Source: JAHDVS01 sp964370985
GTDB taxonomy: Bacteria > Actinomycetota > Thermoleophilia > Gaiellales > Gaiellaceae
Assembly (NCBI GenBank): GCA_964370985.1
Contig: CAYJLE010000002.1
Coordinates: 62,001 to 126,000 of the forward strand
DNA: 64,000 bases
Direction of reading: 5' to 3'
Shown: one piece after another, positions 16,391-25,104 of the stretch
Numbering within the stretch: the stretch's first letter is position 1
Layout of the letters: every line of letters starts with the position of its first letter
The notes under the pieces: model-generated
The model's database searches: none
What the model was told of the DNA's origin: nothing
The model's input: only the letters and a program-made list of their open reading frames with translations
Position numbers and translations under genes: made by a program

Positions 16391-16983
16391 GAGACCGCGA
16401 GCGTGTCGATCGGCGCGGGCCGCGCGGACTCGTAGGCCGCGATCTCGGCCTCGCGGGCGAGCGTGACGCCGATGTCGTCGAGCCCGTTCAGGAGCCGGTG
16501 TCGCTGGGAGGCGTCGAACGGGAAGTGGAGCACCTCGCCGCCCGGGGCGGTGATCGTCTGCTGCTCGAGGTCGACGGTCATCTCGGAGCCGTGCTCGCGG
16601 TCGACGAGGGCCATCAGCTCTCGCACCCGCTCGGGCGGGAGCACGATCGGGACGAGGCCGATCTGGACGCAGTTCGAGACGAAGATGTCCGCGAACGACG
16701 GGGCCACGATCACCTCGAACCCGTGGTCCCGGAGCGCCCACGGCGCGTGCTCGCGCGAGGAGCCGCAGCCGAAGTTGCGCCCGGCGAGCAGGATCCTCGC
16801 GCCGGCGAACGCGGGGTTGTTCAGCTCGAAATCGGGGTCGCGGCGCCAGTCGAAGAACAGCGCGTCCGCCCAGCCCGTCCGCTCGATCCGCTTCAGGAAC
16901 TGCTTCGGGACGATCTGGTCGGTGTCCACATCGGGGCGGTCGAGCGCCGCGACGCGGCCGGTCGTACGGACGAACGGCCTCAC
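16387..16983 (-). CDS. leuD: 3-isopropylmalate dehydratase small subunit
   Basis: Leucine biosynthesis: isomerises 2- to 3-isopropylmalate together with LeuC. The 198-residue swivel-domain subunit has DVDTDQIVPKQFL near the N-terminus, the substrate-binding GCGSSREHAPWAL, and DIFVSNCVQIGLVPI. Length and motifs match the bacterial LeuD family. The GTG start at 16983 overlaps the leuC stop in GTGA form, so the two subunits are translationally coupled. Confidence 0.96.
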   Translation of the reverse strand: MRPFVRTTGRVAALDRPDVDTDQIVPKQFLKRIERTGWADALFFDWRRDPDFELNNPAFAGARILLAGRNFGCGSSREHAPWALRDHGFEVIVAPSFADIFVSNCVQIGLVPIVLPPERVRELMALVDREHGSEMTVDLEQQTITAPGGEVLHFPFDASQRHRLLNGLDDIGVTLAREAEIAAYESARPAPIDTLAVS

Positions 16984-18374
16984 GGGAGCTCCCGCAGGTC
17001 GACGAAGCGCCCGGCGATCGCCGCGGCCGCGGCCATCTCCGGGCTGACGAGGTGCGTGCGGCCGCCGCGCCCCTGGCGGCCCTCGAAGTTGCGGTTCGAC
17101 GTGGACGCGCAGCGCTCGCCCGGCTCGAGCGTGTCGGGGTTCATGCCGAGGCACATCGAGCAGCCTGCCTCGCGCCACTCGAAGCCGGCGTCCCTGAACA
17201 CGCGGTCGAGCCCCTCCGCCTCCGCCTGGCGCTTCACCCGCGCCGAGCCGGGAACGACGAGCGCCCGGACGCTCCCGGCCACCCTTCGCCCGGCGGCGAC
17301 CGCGGCGGCGGCGCGCAGGTCCTCGATTCGCGAGTTCGTGCAGGAGCCGATGAAGACGCGGTCGATCGCGATCTCGGCGATCGGCGTCCCGGGCTCGAGC
17401 GCCATGTAGGCGAGCGCCCGCTCGAGCGCGGCCCGCTCCTCCGGGTCGGCCGCGGCGGCGGGGTCCGGCACGCGGCCCGTGACCGGCGCGACCATGCCCG
17501 GGTTCGTGCCCCAGGTGACCTGCGGTACGAGCGCGGCCACGTCGACCTCGATCTCGCGGTCGAAGGCGGCGTCCTGGTCGGTGGCGAGCCCGCGCCAGCG
17601 GTCGAGCGCCTTCTCCCAGGCGGCACCGCTCGGCGCGCCCGGGCGGCCCTCCACGTACGCGAACGTCGTGTCATCCGGGGCGATCATGCCCGCCCTGGCC
17701 CCGGCCTCGATCGACATGTTGCAGACGGTCATGCGGCTCTCCAGCGAGAGCGCCCGGATCGCGTCGCCCGCGTACTCGATCACGTGCCCGCGGCCGCCGG
17801 CGACGCCGATCTGGCCGATCGCGGCCAGGATCATGTCCTTGGCGGTCACGCCGGGGGCACGCTCGCCCGCGAACGTGATCCGCATCGACCGCGGCTTTCG
17901 CTGCGGCAGGCACTGGGTGGCGAGCACATGCTCGACCTCGGAGGTGCCGATCCCGAACGCGAGCGCCCCGAAGGCCCCGTGCGTCGAGGTGTGGCTGTCG
18001 CCGCAAACGATCGTCATCTCCGGCTGGGTCAGGCCGAGCTCGGGGCCGATCACGTGCACGATCCCCTCCCGGCCGGAACCCGTCGCGTGGAGCGGCACCC
18101 CGAACTCCTGGCAGTTGGCGCGCAGCGCCTCGAGTTGGGCCTTCGCGAGCGGATCCGTGACCGGACCCCCGTCGGTCGGCACGTTGTGATCCATCGTCGC
18201 GACGGTCAGGTCGGGGCGGCGGACGCGACGGCCTGCGAGTCGAAGCCCCTCGAACGCCTGCGGCGAGGTGACCTCGTGGACGAGGTGCAGGTCGATGTAG
18301 AGCAGCGCCGGCTCGCCAGGCTCCTCGTGGACGACGTGACTTTCCCAGACGCGATCGAAGAGGGTCTTGGACAT
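16980..18374 (-). CDS. leuC: 3-isopropylmalate dehydratase large subunit
   Basis: An aconitase-family [4Fe-4S] subunit of isopropylmalate isomerase, 464 residues. Visible signatures: HLVHEVTSPQAFEGLR, VCGDSHTSTHGAFGALAFGIGTSEVEHVLATQ, and the cluster cysteines in FIGSCTNSR and GCSMCLGMN. ATG 18374 follows an AAGG at short distance, and a TAGATT -10-like box lies 10 nt upstream (18385-18390, reverse strand). leuA and leuB are not in the window. The gene is followed directly by leuD. Confidence 0.97.
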   Translation of the reverse strand: MSKTLFDRVWESHVVHEEPGEPALLYIDLHLVHEVTSPQAFEGLRLAGRRVRRPDLTVATMDHNVPTDGGPVTDPLAKAQLEALRANCQEFGVPLHATGSGREGIVHVIGPELGLTQPEMTIVCGDSHTSTHGAFGALAFGIGTSEVEHVLATQCLPQRKPRSMRITFAGERAPGVTAKDMILAAIGQIGVAGGRGHVIEYAGDAIRALSLESRMTVCNMSIEAGARAGMIAPDDTTFAYVEGRPGAPSGAAWEKALDRWRGLATDQDAAFDREIEVDVAALVPQVTWGTNPGMVAPVTGRVPDPAAAADPEERAALERALAYMALEPGTPIAEIAIDRVFIGSCTNSRIEDLRAAAAVAAGRRVAGSVRALVVPGSARVKRQAEAEGLDRVFRDAGFEWREAGCSMCLGMNPDTLEPGERCASTSNRNFEGRQGRGGRTHLVSPEMAAAAAIAGRFVDLRELP

Positions 18375-18430
18375 CCTTGTATGCAATCTAGCCGAGCGCT
18401 CGCCGCCCGCGCGGCTCGAGGCGGGACGGA

Positions 18431-18859
18431 TCAGGCTCCGCCGCGTCGCGGCGGCGGAGACAGCCGCGCCTCTGGCCTCAGGATCGCCTCGAGCGCCGTG
18501 TTGGCGAGCCAGACGATCACGGCACCGCCGACCGCGGTCCAGAACCCCGACACCTCGAAGCTGCCGACGATCTGGCCCGTCAGCCACAGCATCAGGGCGT
18601 TGACGAGGAGCAGCGCGAGCCCGAGCGTCAGGATCAAGGCCGGCAGCGCGAGCAGGATCACGAGCGGCCGGACGACGGCGTTGACGAGGCTGAACACGAG
18701 GCCGGCGAGCACGAGCGTCCAGAAGCCGCCGTGGTCGATCCCGCCGAACACGAGCGACGCCACGAACAGCGCGACCACGTTCGAGAGGAAACGGAAGGCA
18801 AACCGCTGCACGAGTCGCTGCCAGCCGACGTGCCGTGCGAGTGAGATCGCCGGTCGCAT
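18431..18859 (-). CDS. Phage-holin-4-2-like (YvlD-type) membrane protein
   Basis: A 142-residue integral membrane protein with about four hydrophobic helices. Motifs include the LVLAGLVFSLVNAVVRPLVI segment followed by LPALILTLGLALLLVNALM, characteristic of the DUF/holin_4_2 family. Despite the family name there is no phage context. The ATG at 18859 has a TACGAT box exactly 6 nt upstream (18866-18871, reverse strand), so it is probably leaderless and divergent from the crotonase gene. Function unknown, envelope-associated. Confidence 0.82.
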   Translation of the reverse strand: MRPAISLARHVGWQRLVQRFAFRFLSNVVALFVASLVFGGIDHGGFWTLVLAGLVFSLVNAVVRPLVILLALPALILTLGLALLLVNALMLWLTGQIVGSFEVSGFWTAVGGAVIVWLANTALEAILRPEARLSPPPRRGGA

Positions 18860-18911
18860 GGCCCGATCGTACGCGCCGCCCCGCCGGTCCCGGACCCCGT
18901 ACGATCGGCGG

Positions 18912-19712
18912 ATGGCCGATCGCAGCTCCGTGAGCGGACTCGTCGCCGGGCAGGCCAGCGGGGGCGTGCTCGAGCTCCTGCTCGACCGCCCCGAGCAGCG
19001 AAACGCGCTGACGCCGAAGCTGATCGAGGAGCTGCTGGTCGCGCTCGAGCGGATCGAGGCCGACCCGGCCGTGCGTGTCGTCGTCCTTTCGGGGGCGGGC
19101 GGGGCGTTCTGCGCCGGCTTCGACGTGACCCACCTGACGAGCCCGGGCACGCCGGCTGCGGGCGCGGAGCGCGACCTGGTCGAGCGCCTCTGCTCGCGGC
19201 TGCGCGGGCTGCGGGCCGTCACCGTCGCCCGGGTCGACGGGGTCGCCTCCGGCGGCGGCTGCGACCTCGCCGTCAGCTGCGACGTGCGCTTCGCCTCGGA
19301 GCGGGCCCGGTTCGCGATGCCGCCGGCCCGCCTCGGCATCCTCTACAGCCGCGAGGGGATCGCTCGCCTGGTCGAGCTGGTCGGGTCGGCGGTCGCGAAG
19401 GAGCTCCTGTTCTCGGGTGAGTCGATCGACGCCGCCCGCGCGCTCGCGATCGGGCTCGTGAACCGCGTCGTCCCGGCCGCTCAGCTCGACGGCGCGACCG
19501 CCGCGTTCGCGGCCGCGGTGGCCGCCAACGCGCCACTCGCGGTCGCGGCGACGAAGCGGGTTGTCGAGCTCGTCGCGTGCGAGCGGCCGCTGACCGCCGA
19601 ATCCGTAGCCGTCGTCGCGGAGCTCGCGCAGCGGGTCTGGGCGAGCGCGGACGCCGTCGAAGGCCCGACCGCGTTCAGGGAGCGGCGCCCGCCCCGGTTC
19701 CTGGGGGCGTGA
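18912..19712 (+). CDS. Enoyl-CoA hydratase/isomerase family protein
   Basis: A 266-residue crotonase-fold protein. The CoA/oxyanion segments are LDRPEQRNALTPKL, SGAGGAFCAGFDV and VDGVASGGGCDLAVSCD. The region that carries two glutamates in true hydratases reads PPARLGILYSREGIARL, so the classical pair is not conserved and hydratase activity should not be assumed. Isomerase or hydrolase chemistry is possible. A TACGAT box at 18900-18905 lies 6 nt before ATG, indicating a leaderless, monocistronic transcript. Convergent with the DUF190 gene, 4 nt apart. Confidence 0.85.
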   Translation: MADRSSVSGLVAGQASGGVLELLLDRPEQRNALTPKLIEELLVALERIEADPAVRVVVLSGAGGAFCAGFDVTHLTSPGTPAAGAERDLVERLCSRLRGLRAVTVARVDGVASGGGCDLAVSCDVRFASERARFAMPPARLGILYSREGIARLVELVGSAVAKELLFSGESIDAARALAIGLVNRVVPAAQLDGATAAFAAAVAANAPLAVAATKRVVELVACERPLTAESVAVVAELAQRVWASADAVEGPTAFRERRPPRFLGA

Positions 19713-19716
19713 TCCG

Positions 19717-20058
19717 TCAGTCGTCCGCGCGCGAGCGGTAGGCGATCACGCGCACCCGCTCCAGGGTCACGAGCCCCTCGGCCACCATCTCGTCGAGGGC
19801 CGGCAGGATCGCCTCGATCCGCTCCGGCCGGTCGACGATCTCGATCACGACCGGGAGATCCTCGGATAGTCGCAAGATCCGGGACGTATGGACGCGCGAG
19901 TGCGCCCCGTACCCCTCGAGCCCGCGCAGCACGGTCGCCCCCGCGAGCCCCTCTGCGCGGGCACGCTCGACGATCGCCTCGTACAGCGGCTTGCCGTGCC
20001 AGCGGTCCGACTCGCCGACGAAGATCCGAAGCAGCGTGCCGTCACCCTCGATCCGCAT
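19717..20058 (-). CDS. DUF190 family protein
   Basis: A 113-residue PII-like DUF190 protein, recognised by LLRIFVGESDRWHGKPLYEAIV, the GATVLRGLEGYGAHSRVHTS segment and VVIEIVDRPERIEA. Members have a ferredoxin-like fold resembling PII signal proteins and often accompany CrcB fluoride channels. Its ATG directly abuts the crcB stop, so it is in the same operon and probably modulates or senses in fluoride export. The molecular role is unknown. Confidence 0.88.
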   Translation of the reverse strand: MRIEGDGTLLRIFVGESDRWHGKPLYEAIVERARAEGLAGATVLRGLEGYGAHSRVHTSRILRLSEDLPVVIEIVDRPERIEAILPALDEMVAEGLVTLERVRVIAYRSRADD

Positions 20059-20430
20059 TCAGACGAGCCTCCCGAGCACCACACCAACGTACACGGCGAC
20101 GAGGCCGGCGGCCAGGCTGCCGAGTGCGTTCGCCGCCGCGAGCCCCCAGGCGCCGTCCTCGACGAGGCGGTACGTCTCGAGCGACAGCGTCGAGAACGTC
20201 GTGTAGCCGCCGAGCAGCCCGATCGTGAGCGCCGAGCGCAGCCACGGCGCGATCTCCAGCCGGTCGGTGAAGACCGTGAACAGGAAGCCGAGCACGAGCG
20301 CCCCGCTGACATTGACGGCGAACGTCCCCCACGGGAACCCCGACCAGCGCTTGCTGATCGCTCCGTCGAGGAGGTAACGCGCGACGGCGCCCGCGGCGCC
20401 GGCGAGCGCGATTCCGAGCACGATCGGCAC
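20059..20430 (-). CDS. crcB: Fluoride ion channel CrcB/Fluc
   Basis: A 123-residue four-helix membrane protein of the Fluc family that exports fluoride as an antiparallel dimer. Signatures: GAAGAVARYLLD in helix 1, FPWGTFAVNVSGALVLGFL in helix 2 (with the conserved asparagine), and GGYTTFSTLSLET with the phenylalanine/threonine/serine track in helix 3. GTG start at 20430. I looked for a fluoride riboswitch in the 75 bp upstream and saw none. Confidence 0.93.
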   Translation of the reverse strand: MPIVLGIALAGAAGAVARYLLDGAISKRWSGFPWGTFAVNVSGALVLGFLFTVFTDRLEIAPWLRSALTIGLLGGYTTFSTLSLETYRLVEDGAWGLAAANALGSLAAGLVAVYVGVVLGRLV

Positions 20431-20505
20431 AGCGGCTCCAGGTCGGGAAGGCGCGGAAGGTTCGCACTACCCTACTGGACGAGACCCGCGAGCAAGGAGG
20501 CCGGT

Positions 20506-20877
20506 GTGCCAGCAGGAGACAAGGTCGTGATCAACCTCTCGAGCGGCCCGGAGGACCCGGATGCGGTGACGGTCGCGTTCATCATCGCCGACTCGGCCCT
20601 CTCGTCGGGCAAGGAGGTCGTGCTGTTCCTCACCCGCGAGGCGGTGCGGGTCGCGGTGAACGGGGCCGCTGACGGAATCTCGGCGCCGGGGTACAAGCCC
20701 CTCGCGGACCTGTTTCGCGCCGTGGCCGAGCTCGGCGGCGAGCTGCACTGCTGCAAGCCGTGCGCCCGCTCGCGCGGGATCGTCGACGCCGACCTCGCTC
20801 CGAACGCGAAGATCTCGGGGGCGATGAGCCTGTTCGCGTGGGTCGGCGCCGACGGGGCCATGGTGTTCTCCTACTAG
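20506..20877 (+). CDS. DsrE/F-like sulfur-relay family protein
   Basis: A 123-residue DsrE-fold protein. It has VVINLSSGPEDPDAVTVAFIIADSAL, EVVLFLTREAVRVA and a cysteine-rich HCCKPCARSRG segment that may hold the functional cysteine. DsrE-like proteins handle persulfide transfer or bind small ligands. The GTG at 20506 is preceded by AAGGAGG (20494-20500) and a TACCCT -10-like box at 20468-20473, so this gene has a leader of about 30 nt, unlike many neighbours. Substrate unknown. Confidence 0.75.
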   Translation: MPAGDKVVINLSSGPEDPDAVTVAFIIADSALSSGKEVVLFLTREAVRVAVNGAADGISAPGYKPLADLFRAVAELGGELHCCKPCARSRGIVDADLAPNAKISGAMSLFAWVGADGAMVFSY

Positions 20878-20885
20878 GTAGACAC

Positions 20886-21698
20886 GTGGGCGTTCTCGCC
20901 GTGATCGGCCACACGACGCGTGACCTCGTCGGCGGGGGCTCGCCGCGACCCGGGGGCGTGCCCTTCCACGCTGCCCGTGTGCTCGGACCGCTCGGTGAGC
21001 CGGCGCTCGCTGTCACCCGCTGCGCGGTCGAGGACGCCGCGCTCGCCGATCGCGTTCGGGCGGCCGGCGTACCCGTCGTCTGGCGGGCCGGGGCGGTAAC
21101 TCCAGTCTTCCGGCACGAGTACGTGGACGGGCGCCGCGACACGACGATCGAGGCGCTCGGCGAGCCGTGGACGGCCGACGACGCCCGCGGCTGGGTCGGC
21201 GAGGCGCTGCGCGGCGCCGACTGGGTGCACGCTGGCGCGCTCTGGCGGGGCGACTTCCCGGCCGAGACGCTCGCCGCGCTCCGCCGCGGCCGGCGGCTCT
21301 CGCTCGACGGCCAGGGGCTCGTCCGGCCGTCCCGGGTCGGTCCGGTCGAGCTCGACCGCGACTTCGACCCGGATGTCCTCCGCTCGGTCGACGTGCTGCA
21401 TCTCGCCGAGGACGAGGCGGCGGCGCTCGGCCTCACGCTCGACGAGGACTCCCTGCGCACGCTCGGGGTGCCCGAGGTCGTGGTCACGCTCGGCGAGCGC
21501 GGGGCGGTCGTGTGCTCGGGCGGGGTCGCGGAGAGCGTCCCCGCCGACCCGGTCGAGGGCGCCGACCCGACGGGGGCGGGCGACGCATTCACGGCCGCCT
21601 ACGTCGCCTCGCGCCGGCACGGGCACGCGCCCGCTGCCGCCGCCGGCGAGGCGGCCCGGGTCGTCCGCGACCTGCTGGCGGGGAAGCTCGCCCGATGA
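20886..21698 (+). CDS. PfkB-family carbohydrate kinase
   Basis: A 270-residue ribokinase-like sugar or nucleoside kinase. The C-terminal PfkB signature DPTGAGDAFTAAYVASRR contains the catalytic aspartate and anion hole. The N-terminus is compressed relative to ribokinase, with GGGSPRPGGVPFHAARVL as the glycine-rich substrate region. GTG 20886 is chosen because the Rossmann-type start (VGVLAVIGHTTRD) begins there. Its stop overlaps the next ATG in ATGA form. The sugar substrate is not predictable. Confidence 0.82.
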   Translation: MGVLAVIGHTTRDLVGGGSPRPGGVPFHAARVLGPLGEPALAVTRCAVEDAALADRVRAAGVPVVWRAGAVTPVFRHEYVDGRRDTTIEALGEPWTADDARGWVGEALRGADWVHAGALWRGDFPAETLAALRRGRRLSLDGQGLVRPSRVGPVELDRDFDPDVLRSVDVLHLAEDEAAALGLTLDEDSLRTLGVPEVVVTLGERGAVVCSGGVAESVPADPVEGADPTGAGDAFTAAYVASRRHGHAPAAAAGEAARVVRDLLAGKLAR

Positions 21699-22111
21699 TT
21701 GCTGCTGTCGCCTGCACCGATGCGCTCTACCTCGTCGAGCTCGGGGCCGACGCCGACGCTGACGAGCTCACCGCGCGAGAGCCGGGCGGGTCGCTACCCC
21801 CCCGCGAGGCGCCCCCGGGGCTCGTGCCGCCCTGGGCGTCGTCACTGCTGGTCGATCTCGACGCCGCCGGCTCGACGGTCGTGCTGGTGCTCGACCGCCG
21901 CCCGCCGCTGCTCGTCTCCCACGACCTCGGCGGCACGTGGAGCGAACGCGGCGGCGGTCTGCCAAGAGGACGCGCGGTCGCCGTCTCGGACAACCCCGAC
22001 CGTGTGCTGTTCGCAGCGCGAAACCGCCTCTACGTCTCGCTCGACGGCGGGCGCTTCTGGCGGGCCGCGGGCGTCGAGCTGCCCGAGATCCTCGCCGTCG
22101 CCTGGGGGTAG
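21695..22111 (+). CDS. BNR/Asp-box repeat protein
   Basis: A 138-residue protein with two Asp-box motifs, SHDLGGTWSERGGGLP and SLDGGRFWRAAGVELP, typical of sialidase/YCF48-like beta-propeller blades. Only about two blades are present, so it is either a fragment or must oligomerise. No signal peptide is visible. Translationally coupled to the PfkB kinase by a 4-nt overlap, which implies a joint but unknown role. Confidence 0.55.
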   Translation: MIAAVACTDALYLVELGADADADELTAREPGGSLPPREAPPGLVPPWASSLLVDLDAAGSTVVLVLDRRPPLLVSHDLGGTWSERGGGLPRGRAVAVSDNPDRVLFAARNRLYVSLDGGRFWRAAGVELPEILAVAWG

Positions 22112-22115
22112 CCGG

Positions 22116-22979
22116 TCAGAGCAGGAACTCGCCGCGGGCGACGATCACCGCTGTGCCGCCCACCTCGACCCGCTCGAGCCGCTCGGCGGTTCCGTCGGCG
22201 CGCGCGTACAGGGTGCTCGGGCGTCCCAGCTCGGCGCCCTGCGAGATCACGAGCTCGGCTCCGAACGGCGCCAGCCCGTGCCGCCCCAGCCAGCAGGCGA
22301 GCGGCCCGGCGGCGGAACCGGTTGCCGGGTCCTCGGGGACGCCGTCGGCGGGCGCGAACATCCGCACCTTCCAGCGTGTGCCCTCGCCGGCCGCGCAGAC
22401 CGCGTGCAGCGGCGGCAGCGGCTCGCCGCTCGTGAGGCGGCGCAGCGCCGCCAGGTCGGGCTCGAGGGCCGCGACCGCCCTCTCGTCCGGAAGCAGGAAG
22501 TAGACGTTCAGCGTGCCGTTGTCGTACAGCTCGAGCGGCAGCGGCGAGGCATCGAGGCCGAGCGCGGGCAGGAGCGCAGCCGCCTCCGGGCACGGGCGCA
22601 CCGACGGGACCGGCTGGCTCATCCGGCCGAACGCGATCCGGGCGCCCTCGCGCTCCAGCGAGACGGGAACGACGACGCCTCCGGTCTCGAGGCGGATCTC
22701 GGCGAGCTGGAGCGGGCCGCCGAGGACGAACGCGGCCCCGAGCACCGGATGGCCCGCGAACGGGAGCTCCGCGGCCGGCGTGAAGATCCGCAGCCCCACG
22801 TGGCCGCCCGCGGCGGGCGGGTAGCAAAAAACGGTCTCCGAGAACCCGATCTCGCGGGCGAGCGGCTGCAGCAGCTCCACGGGCAGGTCGCGGGCGTCCG
22901 TGAAGACCGCGAGCTGGTTGCCCGCCAGGGGGTGCTCCGTGAAGACGTCGACGATCGTGTAGCGGTAGCGGCGGGCCAC
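22116..22979 (-). CDS. PhzF-family isomerase/epimerase
   Basis: A 287-residue PhzF-like protein with the diaminopimelate-epimerase fold. Motifs: VDVFTEHPLAGNQLAVF at the N-terminus, the catalytic glutamate E48 in GFSETVF, the PFAGHPVLG phosphate-type loop and EDPATGSAAGPLACWL in the C-terminal half. Most PhzF-like proteins lie outside phenazine pathways and have unknown substrates. No phenazine genes occur here. It starts (GTG 22979) 2 nt after the acyltransferase stop. Confidence 0.9.
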   Translation of the reverse strand: MARRYRYTIVDVFTEHPLAGNQLAVFTDARDLPVELLQPLAREIGFSETVFCYPPAAGGHVGLRIFTPAAELPFAGHPVLGAAFVLGGPLQLAEIRLETGGVVVPVSLEREGARIAFGRMSQPVPSVRPCPEAAALLPALGLDASPLPLELYDNGTLNVYFLLPDERAVAALEPDLAALRRLTSGEPLPPLHAVCAAGEGTRWKVRMFAPADGVPEDPATGSAAGPLACWLGRHGLAPFGAELVISQGAELGRPSTLYARADGTAERLERVEVGGTAVIVARGEFLL

Positions 22980-22981
22980 GA

Positions 22982-23755
22982 TCAGACGAGCCCGCTCACG
23001 CGCCGCGGCTTCCCCTTCAGCCGGTGGAACTGCCACGGCTTCACCCAGCCCGCGCGCGGCGTCCCGTCGGGCAGCTCGGGCGGGAGGCCGGCCGCGACCG
23101 CCTCGGCGGCCTGGCGCCAGAGCCGGAGGATCTCGAGGCGCAGGAGCTCGGCGGCCTCCCGGTAGCCGCTGCCGTTCCTCGGCAGGTCGTCGAAGCGCAT
23201 GGGCTCGCCGATGACCATGCAGCAGCGACGGCGGTTCTTGCGCGTCCAGCCGAACGTCTCGAGCCCGACCGGGATCACCGGCACGCTCTCCTTCATCGCG
23301 ATCGTGAGCGCCCCCGAGTGCACCGGTCCCGGGTAGCCGAAGCGCTGCCGCGTGCCCTCGACGAACACGCCGACCAGGTGCCCCGCCCGGACGATCTCGC
23401 ATGCCTTGCGCAAGCCCTCCCGGTCGCTCTCGCCGCGGCGGATCGGGAACCCGCCTGTCCACGTGAGCGCCTCCCCGACGACCGGGATGTCGAGCAGCTC
23501 GGTCTTCATCATGTAGAAGATCGTGCGGCGCGAGAACGAGCCGACGAACGGCGGGTCGAGCGCCGAGAGGTGGTTCGACGCGACGACGCCGCCGCCCTCG
23601 AGCGGCATCCGCTCGAGCCCGTAGCCGCGCGAGCGCGGTGCCAGGAGCAGCGCCGTCACCGGGACGACGTTGTAGCGCATGAACAGCCAGCCCTTCTCGA
23701 CGTCGGCTCCCCAGAGCCACGGGACGCCGAGACGGGTGAGGAAGGTGGGATCCAT
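22982..23755 (-). CDS. 1-acyl-sn-glycerol-3-phosphate acyltransferase-like (PlsC) protein
   Basis: A 257-residue membrane-associated PlsC-family acyltransferase of phospholipid synthesis. The catalytic NHxxxxD motif is N61-H62 to D67 (SNHLSALDP). The second motif is GGFPIRRGES (binding arginine) and the third is FVEGTRQRFG (EGTR 133-136). A late VIPVGLETFG segment completes the family pattern. It is divergent from the SixA gene across 99 bp. Confidence 0.9.
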   Translation of the reverse strand: MDPTFLTRLGVPWLWGADVEKGWLFMRYNVVPVTALLLAPRSRGYGLERMPLEGGGVVASNHLSALDPPFVGSFSRRTIFYMMKTELLDIPVVGEALTWTGGFPIRRGESDREGLRKACEIVRAGHLVGVFVEGTRQRFGYPGPVHSGALTIAMKESVPVIPVGLETFGWTRKNRRRCCMVIGEPMRFDDLPRNGSGYREAAELLRLEILRLWRQAAEAVAAGLPPELPDGTPRAGWVKPWQFHRLKGKPRRVSGLV

Positions 23756-23854
23756 GGCGGCCTGACGGGCGAGGCGATCGTATCCCAGGGGGCGGGCGCC
23801 GACGGCCGCAAGCGCGTGATCGCGGCGCGGTGCACGGCTATCCTCCGTCGCGGA

Positions 23855-24259
23855 ATGCAGGTCTTCCTCGTCCGCCATGCGGAGGCCGCGCCCGGTCGCC
23901 CCGACGAGCTCCGCCCCCTGACTCCGCACGGCCGCGAGCAGGCTCGTGAGCTCGGCGGGCGTCTGCGCCGGGAAGGGGCACGGATCGACCTCGTCCTCAC
24001 GAGCCCGCTGCTCCGCGCCCTCGAGACCGGCCGCCTCGTCGCCCGGGAGCTCGGCGCGAGCGTGCGGGTGGCCGAGGAGCTCGCCCCCGGGGCGACCCCG
24101 GACGCGCTCGTCCGGGCGGTGCGCGACGCGGCGCCAGCCGGCGAGGCCGTCGTCGCCGTCGGGCATCAGCCCGACTGCGGGCGGATCGCCGCCGCGCTGA
24201 CGGGCGAGCCGGAGCCGCCCTTCCCGCCCGCGGCGTCCCTCGCCGTCTCGCTCGAGTGA
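23855..24259 (+). CDS. SixA-type histidine phosphatase
   Basis: A 134-residue phosphoglycerate-mutase-superfamily phosphatase. The RHG-type motif is R7-H8-A (VRHAEAAP) and the second catalytic histidine is in VAVGHQPD. The TSPLLRALETGRLVARELG segment is typical of SixA, which dephosphorylates histidine phosphotransfer domains. The large hybrid kinase at 3.2 kb is a possible, unlinked partner. A TATCCT box at 23839-23844 lies 10 nt before ATG. The stop overlaps the next GTG. Confidence 0.87.
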   Translation: MQVFLVRHAEAAPGRPDELRPLTPHGREQARELGGRLRREGARIDLVLTSPLLRALETGRLVARELGASVRVAEELAPGATPDALVRAVRDAAPAGEAVVAVGHQPDCGRIAAALTGEPEPPFPPAASLAVSLE

Positions 24260-25104
24260 GCGCGATCGAGGTCAGGGGGCTGCGCCGCTCGTACGGGCAG
24301 CGGGAGGTGCTGCACGGCCTCGACTTCGACGTCGAGCCGGGCGAGGTCTTCGCGCTGCTCGGCCCGAACGGCGCCGGCAAGACGACCACCGTCGAGATTC
24401 TCGAGGGCTACCGCGAGCGCGACGGTGGCAGGGTGGCCGTCCTCGGCGAGGATCCCGGGGTCGCCGGCACGGGCTTCCGGGCCCGGATCGGGATCGTCCT
24501 CCAGTCGTCCGCGGTCTACCCGTCGCTCACCGTGTCGGAGACTCTCGAGCTGTTCGCCGGCTACTACCCGCGTCCGCGCGATCCCGGGGAGGTGGTGCGT
24601 CTCGTCGGACTCGAGGAGGAGCGGGACGCCCGTGTGCGGATCCTGTCGGGCGGGCAGCTCCGCCGGCTCGACCTCGGGCTCGCGCTCGTCGGCGACCCGG
24701 AGCTCCTGTTCCTCGACGAGCCGACCACGGGCTTCGACCCGGCCGCGCGGCGGCGCGCGTGGGACACGATCCTCGGGCTGCGCGAGCTCGGGAAGACCGT
24801 GCTCCTGACGACGCACTACATGGAGGAGGCGCAGCGGCTCGCCGACCGGCTCGCCATCCTCCGCGACGGACGGCTCGTCGCGACCGGCACGCCGCAGGAG
24901 CTGCTGGCGGCGGACGGCACGGTCGAGATCCGCTTCCACCGCGGTGGCGAGGATGTCGTCCTGCGTACGGACGAGCCGACGCGCGTGCTGCACGAGCTGA
25001 CGCGCGACGCGCTGGCAGCCGGTGACGAGCTCGACGAGCTCGAGGTGAGGCGCCCGACGCTCGAGGACGTCTACCTCGAGCTGACGCGGGAAGAGCCGAC
25101 GTGA
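24256..25104 (+). CDS. ABC transporter ATP-binding protein (ABC-2/drug-export type)
   Basis: A 282-residue nucleotide-binding subunit. Walker A G36-PNGAGKT-T, Q-loop VLQSSAVYPSLTV, signature LSGGQLRRLD, Walker B LLFLDEPTTGFDP and H-loop LLTTHYMEE are all present. A C-terminal region of about 60 residues (TRVLHELTRDALA, RRPTLEDVYLELT) is typical of DrrA-like exporters. Its GTG start overlaps the SixA stop, and its stop overlaps the permease GTG. With the next gene it forms an exporter of unknown substrate. Confidence 0.95.
   Translation: MSAIEVRGLRRSYGQREVLHGLDFDVEPGEVFALLGPNGAGKTTTVEILEGYRERDGGRVAVLGEDPGVAGTGFRARIGIVLQSSAVYPSLTVSETLELFAGYYPRPRDPGEVVRLVGLEEERDARVRILSGGQLRRLDLGLALVGDPELLFLDEPTTGFDPAARRRAWDTILGLRELGKTVLLTTHYMEEAQRLADRLAILRDGRLVATGTPQELLAADGTVEIRFHRGGEDVVLRTDEPTRVLHELTRDALAAGDELDELEVRRPTLEDVYLELTREEPT

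Noticed and set aside
20431..20505. Fluoride riboswitch upstream of crcB
   Set aside because: The conserved pseudoknot core could not be found in the short upstream region on the reverse strand.
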